This document shows, piece after piece, positions 1 through 6,872 of a stretch of DNA of 64,000 nucleotides. The notes under the pieces were generated by a model. That model ran no database searches. It saw only the letters and a list, made by a program, of their open reading frames with translations, and had not been told where the DNA came from. The position numbers were made by a program, and so were the translations under genes. Source of the stretch: JALHSW01 sp963720675 (GTDB lineage: Bacteria; Actinomycetota; Acidimicrobiia; IMCC26256; PALSA-555); assembly GCA_963720675.1 (NCBI GenBank), contig CAVRGH010000010.1:2294001-2358000 (forward strand), read 5' to 3'. Within the stretch, counting starts at the first letter, position 1, and every line of letters starts with the position of its first letter.

Positions 1-807
1 GTCGCCGAGGTGGCGGCCAAGGCGGGCTTCGAGGTCGTGCTCCGCAGCCGGACCCAGGCGTCGGCCGACGCGATGGTGGCCGGGCTCGAGAAGTCGCTCG
101 CGAAGCAGGTCGACCGGGGGAAGCTCGAAGACGCGGAGCGCACCGCGGTGCTCGGCCGCGTCCGCGCGGTCAGCGACCTCGGTGAGCTCGCCGAGTGCGA
201 CCTCGTGCTCGAGTCCATCGTCGAAGACCTGCCCGCGAAGCAGCACCTGTTCACCGACCTCGACCGGATCTGCGGGGACACGACGATCCTCGCGACGAAC
301 ACCTCCACGCTCCCGGTCGTCGAGATGGCGATGCAGACCGGGCGACCCGACAAGGTCTGCGGCATCCACTTCTTCAACCCCGCGCCCGCGATGGCCCTGG
401 TCGAGGTCGTTCGGGCGATCACGTCGTCCGACGAGACGATCACCGAGGCTCGCGCCTTCGCCGAAGCGTGCGGCAAGACGGTGGTCGACGTCCGTGATCA
501 GGCCGGGTTCATCGTGAACGCGCTCCTCTTCCCGTACCTCAACAACGCGGTGCGGTTGCTCGACGCCGGGGTCGCGACGCGCGACGGCATCGACGCCGCG
601 ATGAAGGGTGGCTGCAACTTCCCGATGGGCCCGCTCGAGCTGCTCGACCTCGTCGGTCTCGACACGAGCCTGGCGATCCTCGATGCCCTGTACGACGAGT
701 TCAAGGACCCGAACTACGCACCGGCCCCCCTGCTCAAGCGGATGGTCAGCGCGGAGCGCTTCGGGCGGAAGTCCGGCGCCGGCTTCTACGACTACGCGAA
801 GAAGTGA
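1..807 (+). CDS. 3-hydroxybutyryl-CoA dehydrogenase, 5'-truncated by window edge
   Basis: NAD(P)-dependent 3-hydroxyacyl-CoA dehydrogenase (PaaH/Hbd type), interconverting acetoacetyl-CoA and 3-hydroxybutyryl-CoA in the cytosol. The reading frame is open from base 1 and the first residues (VAEVAAKAGFEVVLRSR) are the end of the first Rossmann beta-alpha unit, so the GxGxxG loop and the true start lie upstream. Visible family landmarks are the NTST segment, the GIHFFNPAPAM block with the catalytic histidine, and the C-terminal domain with NALLFPYLNNAVRLLD and GPLELLDLVGLD. About 268 of the usual 280-290 residues are present. With the thiolase at 21.2 kb and the reductase at 20 kb it fits the acetyl-CoA to crotonyl-CoA arm of the ethylmalonyl-CoA pathway. 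A role in beta-oxidation is equally possible. Confidence 0.9.
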   Translation, partial: VAEVAAKAGFEVVLRSRTQASADAMVAGLEKSLAKQVDRGKLEDAERTAVLGRVRAVSDLGELAECDLVLESIVEDLPAKQHLFTDLDRICGDTTILATNTSTLPVVEMAMQTGRPDKVCGIHFFNPAPAMALVEVVRAITSSDETITEARAFAEACGKTVVDVRDQAGFIVNALLFPYLNNAVRLLDAGVATRDGIDAAMKGGCNFPMGPLELLDLVGLDTSLAILDALYDEFKDPNYAPAPLLKRMVSAERFGRKSGAGFYDYAKK

Positions 808-838
808 GCCCGATCCGGTAGCCGAGGTCCTGGTTACC

Positions 839-1696
839 ATGACCGCCTTGGCAGGGCGATCGGCACCGTGCGCTTGGGAGCGCCCCGCGGACGGCTTCCG
901 GCAGGAAGTCGCCTTCACCGTCGATGGGATGCTCACCGTCACCACGCTTCCCCTCGGAACGACCATCGGAGCCGCACTGATCTGCCCGGCGATCGGGAAC
1001 GACCTCGTGCGCGGTGAGCGACGCGAGGCGCTGTTCGCGCGGCGGCTCGCCCGGGAAGGCGTCGCGTCGGTGCGCTTCCACTTCCGGGCGTCGGGCAACA
1101 GCCGCGGCTCCACCGCGGACCTCGACTGGGACGGGATGTTGCTCGACGGCGGGCACGCCCTGGGTCTGCTCCGGGGCCAGGTGCCGGACGCGCCACTCGG
1201 GGTCCTCGGCACCCGCCTCGGCGCCCTGGTCGCGCTCGGCGTCGGCGCCGACCTGGGGCCGGTGCCCACCGTCCTGTGGGACCCGGTCCCCGACCTGCGT
1301 ACCTACTGCCGTGACGTCACCCGGGTCGAGCGACTCGCGGCGCTGGGGAACCAGGGCGACGACGCGTCCGACGCGACGCCGGCCCGCGCCTCCCGACCGC
1401 CCCACCTCCCGCAGCGGCTCCTCGACGAGGCCCGCACCATCAGCGTCGAGACCGTCGCGGGCACCGCCGTCGGCTCGATCTTGCTCTGCGTGCTCGGTGC
1501 CGAACGCGAGTCACGCCCGATGCAGCGATCGACGGCGTGGCTGCGCAAGCACGCGACCGCCGCGGCAACGGTCGGCTACCCCGACGAGAAGTCGTGGTGG
1601 CCGTCGGGCCGACCACCCGAACGCGACGTCGACGAACCCTGGCCGGTCGTCGACGACACCGTCGAGTGGCTCCGATCGAACCTGACGGCCGCATGA
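839..1696 (+). CDS. alpha/beta-hydrolase-fold protein without a nucleophile (exosortase-associated hydrolase 2-like)
   Basis: A 285-residue alpha/beta-hydrolase-fold protein and first gene of the carrier-protein operon. At the nucleophile elbow the sequence is G124-T-R-L-G128, so the usual Ser or Cys is replaced by Arg126. The following stretch VLWDPVPDLRTYCRDVTR resembles the W-x-P-V...Y...LR pattern I recall for the hydrolase 2 proteins of exosortase A (XrtA) systems, which have a similar GLRxG elbow. It may therefore be non-hydrolytic, acting as a partner or binding protein for the next gene. I chose the ATG at 839 because the frame upstream runs into the dehydrogenase gene and the protein begins sensibly here. 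Its stop overlaps the next start (ATGA). The substrate is unknown; the resemblance is from memory and needs a profile search. Confidence 0.7.
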   Translation: MTALAGRSAPCAWERPADGFRQEVAFTVDGMLTVTTLPLGTTIGAALICPAIGNDLVRGERREALFARRLAREGVASVRFHFRASGNSRGSTADLDWDGMLLDGGHALGLLRGQVPDAPLGVLGTRLGALVALGVGADLGPVPTVLWDPVPDLRTYCRDVTRVERLAALGNQGDDASDATPARASRPPHLPQRLLDEARTISVETVAGTAVGSILLCVLGAERESRPMQRSTAWLRKHATAAATVGYPDEKSWWPSGRPPERDVDEPWPVVDDTVEWLRSNLTAA

Positions 1697-2598
1697 CGCC
1701 GCTGACCGTCTCCGTCGTCGACGAGTGCATCGCGATCGAGGTCGGCGACGATCGCTGCCTGGGCATCGTCACCCGACCCACGGCCGCGGCCGAGACGGGC
1801 GTCCTGTTGCTCCCGGCGCGCGACTGCTCGTTCGGCGGGCGGACCCGCTTCGTGCACAGGTTGACGCAGCAGCTCGCGCTCGACGGCGCTCGGGTGCTGC
1901 GCTTCGACTACCTCGGCACGGGCGAGAGCGACGGGGGCCTCACGCGGATGCGCGCGAACTCGCCGAACACCGACGAGGTCCTCGCGGCGGCGCGCGCGCT
2001 CCTCGCGCTCGGCCACCACCGGATCGTCGTGGTCGGATACTGCTATGGCGCGCGGGCGATCCTCGACGCGCTCGACCAGCTGCCCGAGATCGGCGCACTC
2101 GTGCTCATCGCGCCGCCGGTCCGCCCGGCCGAACGCCACGTGCTGAGCCTCGGCCGGGCCATGCGGAAGCTCACCCAGCCGACCCGCTGGACCGACCTGC
2201 TCCGCCCCGAGCGCCGCCGCACGATCCTCCGCAAGGCGCGCCGATCGGTGCAACGGTCGTTCGGTCGCCCGTCCACTCCTGATCCGCCCGGGACCGACCA
2301 GTCCGAGACGCCCGAACCCACCGTCGCCGGGCTCGCACCCGCCTTCGTCGACGGGATCGCGCGCGTCGCCGCACGCGGCCTCCCGACGCTGCTGATCTAC
2401 GGCTCCGGCGACGGGGAGATCGCGGCGATCAACGCGGCGGCCGTGCCGGACCTCGATCGGATCCTGGAACCCGGCGCCTCGCCGATCGAGCTCCGGGTGC
2501 TGCCCGGGTCGATCCACGCCCACCTCACCCTCGACGACGCCACGATCGACGCCGCCGCGGTGTGGGTGCACCAGCGCACGATCGACGGTCGCAGGTGA
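1693..2598 (+). CDS. alpha/beta hydrolase with Cys nucleophile (exosortase-associated hydrolase 1-like)
   Basis: A 301-residue alpha/beta hydrolase. The elbow G115-Y-C117-Y-G119 places Cys117 as nucleophile, as in dienelactone-hydrolase-like enzymes. RFDYLGTGESDG (around residues 70-81) is the oxyanion-side strand typical of the fold. A late GSIHAHL segment supplies the probable catalytic His and YGSGDGEI the probable acid. The start ATG overlaps the stop of the upstream hydrolase and its own stop overlaps the next start, so it is translationally coupled in the operon. Beside a carrier protein, an adenylation enzyme and a halogenase, the likely job is to release or transfer the acyl group from the carrier, as a thioesterase-like enzyme. 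That is inference; an esterase on a cell-surface polymer cannot be excluded. Confidence 0.75.
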   Translation: MTPLTVSVVDECIAIEVGDDRCLGIVTRPTAAAETGVLLLPARDCSFGGRTRFVHRLTQQLALDGARVLRFDYLGTGESDGGLTRMRANSPNTDEVLAAARALLALGHHRIVVVGYCYGARAILDALDQLPEIGALVLIAPPVRPAERHVLSLGRAMRKLTQPTRWTDLLRPERRRTILRKARRSVQRSFGRPSTPDPPGTDQSETPEPTVAGLAPAFVDGIARVAARGLPTLLIYGSGDGEIAAINAAAVPDLDRILEPGASPIELRVLPGSIHAHLTLDDATIDAAAVWVHQRTIDGRR

Positions 2599-3770
2599 GC
2601 GCTCGGATCGGTGCGCACCCCGACGACCGCGATGCACTCGCCGCCGAGGTGCGGCGGTTCGCGGCCGAGCAGCTCAACGGCCATCTCGACGTCCACCGCA
2701 CCGGGGGCGCCGCCGGGACCGATCCGGCCCAGGGCCTCCCCCGAGCAGCGTGGGAGCGGTGCGCGGCGTTCGGCATCCAGGGACTCCCCGTCCCGGCGGA
2801 GCACGGTGGCGGGGACGCGGACCCCGAGACGATCGCGGTGGTGCTCGAGGCACTCGGTCACGGTTGCCGGGACAACGGGCTCTTGTTCTCGCTGGGTGCG
2901 CAGCTCTGGTCCTGCGCGCTCCCCCTGGTGCGCTTCGGCACACCCGAGCAGCAGGCGCGCTACCTCCCCGGCCTCGCCGACGGCACACGCATCGGCGTCC
3001 AAGCGATGACCGAAGCCGACTCGGGCTCGGACGCCTACGCGCTGACGACGCGCGCGACGCCGACCGAGGCCGGCTGGCGACTCGACGGCACCAAGACGTT
3101 CATCACGAACGCTCCCGTCGCCGATGTGTTCATCGTGTTCGCGACGACGGAGCCCGGCACCGGGTTCGGTTCCGTGTGCGCGTTCCTCGTCGACCGCGAT
3201 GCTCCGGGTCTCTCCGTCGGTCCGCCGCTCGCGAAGATGGGGTTGCACACCTCCCCGACCGCCGAAGTGGTGCTCGCAGGCTGCGCGGTACCGGCCGATG
3301 CGATGCTCGGCGGACCCGGGGCCGGGTTCGCGATCTTCAGCACGGCCATGACCTGGGAGCGATTGCTGATCCTGGCGCCGGCCGTCGGCACGATGCAGCG
3401 ACAGCTCGACGCGTGTGTCGCGTTCGCCCAGGAGCGCGAGCAGTTCGGCCAGCCGATCGGGAAGTTCCAGTCGGTCGCGAACCGCATCGTCGACATGAAG
3501 CTGCGGGTCGAGACGAGCCGGCTGCTCCTCCGCGACGCGGTCCGGCACCTCGACCGACGCTCGGGGGCCATGTCCGCCGCGATGGTCAAGCTCCATCTCA
3601 GCGAATCCTGGCTCCAGTCGAGCCTCGACGCAGTGCAGGTGCACGGCGGTGCCGGCTACACGAGCGAGCTCGACTTCGAGCGCGACGTCCGCGATGCCGT
3701 CGCGGCGCGGATCTACTCCGGCACCTCGGAGATCCAGCGCGGGGTGATCGCGCGCGGACTCGGACTGTGA
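2595..3770 (+). CDS. acyl-CoA dehydrogenase family enzyme, probable prolyl-carrier-protein dehydrogenase
   Basis: FAD-dependent dehydrogenase of 391 residues. It has the normal domain order: N-terminal helical, beta barrel with QAMTEADSGSD and TFITNA, C-terminal helical with REQFGQPIGKFQSV and VQVHGGAGYTSELDFERDVRD. The position that carries the catalytic Glu in most family members (YEGT) is Ser375 here (IYSGTSEIQR). A Glu stands instead at residue 255 in MTWERLLILAPAVG, the position used by isovaleryl-CoA and, as I recall, prolyl-PCP dehydrogenases (PltE, RedW). Next to a proline-type adenylation enzyme and a carrier protein, the expected reaction is four-electron oxidation of prolyl-S-PCP to pyrrole-2-carboxyl-S-PCP. 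The GTG start at 2595 overlaps the preceding stop (GTGA). Family certain; substrate inferred. Confidence 0.85.
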   Translation: MSARIGAHPDDRDALAAEVRRFAAEQLNGHLDVHRTGGAAGTDPAQGLPRAAWERCAAFGIQGLPVPAEHGGGDADPETIAVVLEALGHGCRDNGLLFSLGAQLWSCALPLVRFGTPEQQARYLPGLADGTRIGVQAMTEADSGSDAYALTTRATPTEAGWRLDGTKTFITNAPVADVFIVFATTEPGTGFGSVCAFLVDRDAPGLSVGPPLAKMGLHTSPTAEVVLAGCAVPADAMLGGPGAGFAIFSTAMTWERLLILAPAVGTMQRQLDACVAFAQEREQFGQPIGKFQSVANRIVDMKLRVETSRLLLRDAVRHLDRRSGAMSAAMVKLHLSESWLQSSLDAVQVHGGAGYTSELDFERDVRDAVAARIYSGTSEIQRGVIARGLGL

Positions 3771-5371
3771 CCAGCCCAGCGCTGCTGCACGACGGGCTGT
3801 GGAGGGTCGCCGCGACGACGCCCGCCGCGGTCGCGGTCGCGCACAACGACGACGCGGTCACGTATGGCGCGCTCGCCAACGCCGCCGGGCGCCTCGCCGA
3901 GGTGTTGGCGACACTCGGCGCCGGCCCCGGCGAACGGGTCGCGGTGCACCTCGAGCGCTCGATCGGAGCCGTGGTCGCGCTCTACGCGGTGCTCGCGTCG
4001 GGCGCCGCATGCGTCCCCCTCGACCCCGACGCTCCGCCCGCGCGGGTCGCGACGATCCTGCGCGACTGCGGCGTCCATCTCATGATCAGCGAAGTCGAGA
4101 AGGCCGAAGAATGGACGGCGCTCGTCGATGCCGGTGCGCCACTGACGACCGTGCTCGTGCCCGAGACGCCGGCCGCCGACGCCCCCGACGTGCCAGAAGG
4201 CCTCTGCATCGTCGGCAGCGAGGCGCTCGCTCCCCGGACCGGCGCTCGTCCCGCGTCGTCGGTCACGCCGTCCGACCTCGCGTACGTGCTGTACACCTCG
4301 GGCTCGACGGGGACGCCGAAGGGCATCTGCCTGACCCACGCGAACGTCGGCGCGTTCGTGGCGTGGGCGGCCGCCGAGTTCGCGGTCGTCGCCGAGGATC
4401 GGCTGTCGAGTCACGCGCCCTTCCACTTCGACCTCTCCCTCTTCGATCTGTATGCGGCCTCATACGCAGGGGCCGCGGTGGTGCTCGCACCGCGCGGCAC
4501 GTCCGCGTTCCCACGGGAGACAGCACGATTCATCGCCGAGCACGGGATCACCATCTGGTACTCCGTCCCTTGGGTCCTCGCGCAGCTCGCCGAGCGCGGC
4601 GCCGTTGTCGCCGGCGACCTCCCGCAGCTCCGCGTGGTCCTCTTCGCGGGGGAGGTCTTCCCCCACCCCTCGCTGGAGAAGCTGCGGCTCGCGCTGCCGG
4701 GCGCGCGGCTCGCAAACCTGTACGGGCCGACCGAGTGCAACGTGTGCACCTGGTACGACGTGCCGGAGGACGTCGACGCGATCCCGGAGCCGCTCCCGAT
4801 CGGGCGCGCGATCAGGGGGGTCGAGCTCGCCGTCGTCGCCGATGGTGGACCCGTCGCGCCGGGTGTGGTCGGCGAGCTGTTCGTCCGGGGCGCGACGGTG
4901 ATGCAGGGCTACTGGGCCGACCCGGAGCGCACGGCGTCGGTGCTGGTCGCGAGCACGGGGGACGTCGCCGCGACGGTCGTCGCCCCGGACCGCTCGCCCG
5001 GACCGTGGCTCCGGACGGGCGATCTCGCCGAGGTCCTCCCCGACGGCACGCTGCGGTTCCACGGCCGCCGCGACGACCAGGTGAAGCACCGGGGACACCG
5101 GGTCGAGCTCGGCGACGTGGAGGCCGCCGTGGCCGCGCATCCCGCGGTCGCCGAATGCGCAGTCACCGTCGTCCCCGATCACCGCAAGGACACCCGCCTG
5201 GTCGCGCACGTCGTCACCACCAGCACGGTGACGACCTCGGAGCTGCGGCGGGGGTGCGCGGCGCGGCTGCCCCGCTCGGTCGTTCCCGATGAGTTTCGCG
5301 TGGTGGGTACAATCCCCCGCACCTCGACCGGGAAGATCGACCGTCGAGCGCTCGCGACAGCTACGGAGTGA
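3767..5371 (+). CDS. stand-alone adenylation enzyme, predicted L-proline:carrier-protein ligase (PltF/RedM type)
   Basis: A 534-residue AMP-forming adenylation enzyme that activates an amino acid and loads it on a carrier protein. Core motifs are complete: YTSGSTGTPKG (A3), FHFDLSLFDLY (A4), NLYGPTE (A5), GELFVRG, the RTGD motif (A7), FHGRRDDQVKHRGHRVELG (A8) and TSTGKIDR (A10). Aligning by eye to the GrsA-Phe pocket gives D222, L223, F226, Y265, L292, A294, L318, V326, C327 and K523. The string DLFYLALVCK matches the code I remember for proline-activating enzymes such as PltF and RedM. It has no condensation or carrier domain; the carrier is the next gene, one base after the stop. The GTG start overlaps the dehydrogenase stop (GTGA). 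Family very likely; proline specificity probable. Confidence 0.88.
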   Translation: MTSPALLHDGLWRVAATTPAAVAVAHNDDAVTYGALANAAGRLAEVLATLGAGPGERVAVHLERSIGAVVALYAVLASGAACVPLDPDAPPARVATILRDCGVHLMISEVEKAEEWTALVDAGAPLTTVLVPETPAADAPDVPEGLCIVGSEALAPRTGARPASSVTPSDLAYVLYTSGSTGTPKGICLTHANVGAFVAWAAAEFAVVAEDRLSSHAPFHFDLSLFDLYAASYAGAAVVLAPRGTSAFPRETARFIAEHGITIWYSVPWVLAQLAERGAVVAGDLPQLRVVLFAGEVFPHPSLEKLRLALPGARLANLYGPTECNVCTWYDVPEDVDAIPEPLPIGRAIRGVELAVVADGGPVAPGVVGELFVRGATVMQGYWADPERTASVLVASTGDVAATVVAPDRSPGPWLRTGDLAEVLPDGTLRFHGRRDDQVKHRGHRVELGDVEAAVAAHPAVAECAVTVVPDHRKDTRLVAHVVTTSTVTTSELRRGCAARLPRSVVPDEFRVVGTIPRTSTGKIDRRALATATE

Positions 5372-5372
5372 C

Positions 5373-5624
5373 ATGCCGACGACGGAGGAGATCCGGAACT
5401 TCATCCTCACCGAGCTCGACGCGGATGTGTCGGGTGAACAGCTGACCGACGACGTCCGGCTGATCGACGAGCGGATCATCGACTCGATCGCCATCTTCGA
5501 GATGATCGACTTCCTCGAGACCCGGTTCGACATCGAGATCCTCGACGAGGAGCTCCTCCCGGAGAACTTCTCGACCATCGCGTCGATGACCCGTCTGGTC
5601 GACTCCAAAACCACCGACGGATGA
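5373..5624 (+). CDS. acyl/peptidyl carrier protein
   Basis: An 83-residue discrete carrier protein. The signature IIDSIAIFEMIDFLETRF contains Ser38 in a DSI context, the expected site for the 4'-phosphopantetheine arm, followed by the usual amphipathic helix. It should be loaded by the adenylation enzyme directly upstream (1-bp gap) and should present the aminoacyl or pyrrolyl thioester to the dehydrogenase and the halogenase. The stop overlaps the halogenase start (ATGA), consistent with stoichiometric coupling. No phosphopantetheinyl transferase lies in the window, so loading must use an enzyme encoded elsewhere. Size and charge fit stand-alone carriers of PltL/RedO type; the sequence alone does not separate an acyl carrier from a peptidyl carrier. 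Confidence 0.88.
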   Translation: MPTTEEIRNFILTELDADVSGEQLTDDVRLIDERIIDSIAIFEMIDFLETRFDIEILDEELLPENFSTIASMTRLVDSKTTDG

Positions 5625-6856
5625 ACGCGGGCGTCGCGGTCATCGGTGGCGGGCCGGCCGGTTCGACCACGGCCGCCTACCTGCGGCGCGCCGGGGTCGA
5701 CGTCACGGTCGTCGAGAAGGCCGAGTTCCCCCGCTTCCGGGTCGGTGAGGCGATGACCGGCGAGGCCGGTGGCGTCCTGCGCGAGCTGGGCCTCGAGGCA
5801 GCGATGGAGCACCACGGCTACGCGGTCAAGAACGCAGGCGTCGTCATCGGCCCGCAGGGCCAGAACGCGTTCTCCGTCCCGGCGATGCGGCGCGACCCGG
5901 TCGACGGCCTCACGCCGATCACCACGTGGCAGGTGCGGCGCTCGACCTTCGACCAGATGCTCCTCGAGCACGCCGTTGGTCTCGGCGCCGAGATGGTGCA
6001 AGGTCGCGCGGTCGAGCCGATCGTGGAGGACGACGTCGTGCGCGGCGTGGTCCTCGACCTGGGCGGCGGCCGGCGCGAGCCGCTGCGCGCCGACGTCGTG
6101 GTCGACGCGTCGGGACCGGCCACGTTCCTGAGCCAGGCCGGGGTCGCGTCCCGCAAGGAGCGCGGCCGCTTCGCCCACCAGATGGCGGTCTACGCGCACT
6201 ACGACGGGGCCGAGTTCACCGAAGAGCTCGGCAGCCGCAACACCCACATCTACTACCAGCGGACCTTCCACTGGTCGTGGTACATCCCGATGGGCGGCGA
6301 CACCGTGAGCATCGGCGTCGTCATCCCCTCCGAGTACTTCCGCGCGCAGCAGGAGTCGACCGAGGACTTCCTCGCCCGCGAGCTCCAGGAGCTGAACCCG
6401 GCGCTCCGTGAGCGCGTGAGCGACCTCGAGCGCATCAGCGACGTCCACGCGATGTCGAACTTCTCGTACCACGTGGAGCGCTTCGTCGGACCCGGCTTCC
6501 TCACGGTGGGCGACGCCCATCGGTTCGTCGACCCGATCTTCGCCTACGGCGTCCACCTCGCCCTCGTCGAGGGCCGTATGGCCGCCGCCGCGATCGTCGA
6601 GCACTTCGAGCGCGGCGCTGCCACCGACGCCGACGCGTTCGCCGACTACGCGCGCACCTGCGAGCGCGGCACCGACACCATCGAGGCCCTCGTCGACTGC
6701 TTCTGGAACAACCCACTCGCGTTCTCGGTCTTCGTCCACCGCCGGTACCGGGAGGACTTCATCGACCTGTTCGCGGGGCGGGTCTACCAGGAGGAGCCAT
6801 CGCCCGGGCTGCAGGCGATCTTCAAGATCAACGCGCTCGCAGACGCCTCGTTGTAG
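5621..6856 (+). CDS. FADH2-dependent halogenase, carrier-tethered substrate type
   Basis: A 411-residue flavin enzyme. It has the FAD-binding GGGPAGS loop (residues 9-15), FPRFRVGEAM close behind, Lys70 in YAVKNAGVVIG at the position of the catalytic lysine of PltA/phenol-type halogenases, and the diagnostic WxWxIP motif as WSWYIP (218-223). GDAHRFVDPIFAYGVHLALVEG is the second flavin motif. WxWxIP is thought to block monooxygenation, so halogenation rather than hydroxylation is favoured. Beside a carrier protein and a prolyl-type dehydrogenase, the predicted substrate is a pyrrolyl- or other acyl-S-carrier. Halide choice and number of halogens cannot be read. No flavin reductase gene lies in the operon. 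It is the last gene; a minus-strand gene ends 16 bp downstream. A geranylgeranyl-reductase-like oxidoreductase is the main alternative but would not explain the motif. Confidence 0.85.
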   Translation: MNAGVAVIGGGPAGSTTAAYLRRAGVDVTVVEKAEFPRFRVGEAMTGEAGGVLRELGLEAAMEHHGYAVKNAGVVIGPQGQNAFSVPAMRRDPVDGLTPITTWQVRRSTFDQMLLEHAVGLGAEMVQGRAVEPIVEDDVVRGVVLDLGGGRREPLRADVVVDASGPATFLSQAGVASRKERGRFAHQMAVYAHYDGAEFTEELGSRNTHIYYQRTFHWSWYIPMGGDTVSIGVVIPSEYFRAQQESTEDFLARELQELNPALRERVSDLERISDVHAMSNFSYHVERFVGPGFLTVGDAHRFVDPIFAYGVHLALVEGRMAAAAIVEHFERGAATDADAFADYARTCERGTDTIEALVDCFWNNPLAFSVFVHRRYREDFIDLFAGRVYQEEPSPGLQAIFKINALADASL

Positions 6857-6872
6857 ATCCCAGGCACGTCGG

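Noticed and set aside
4460..6739. Very long open frame on the minus strand opposite the adenylation and halogenase genes
   Set aside because: Its translation is Arg/Asp-rich low-complexity antisense sequence, the normal shadow of a GC-rich gene with third-position bias. The plus strand carries complete enzyme motifs.
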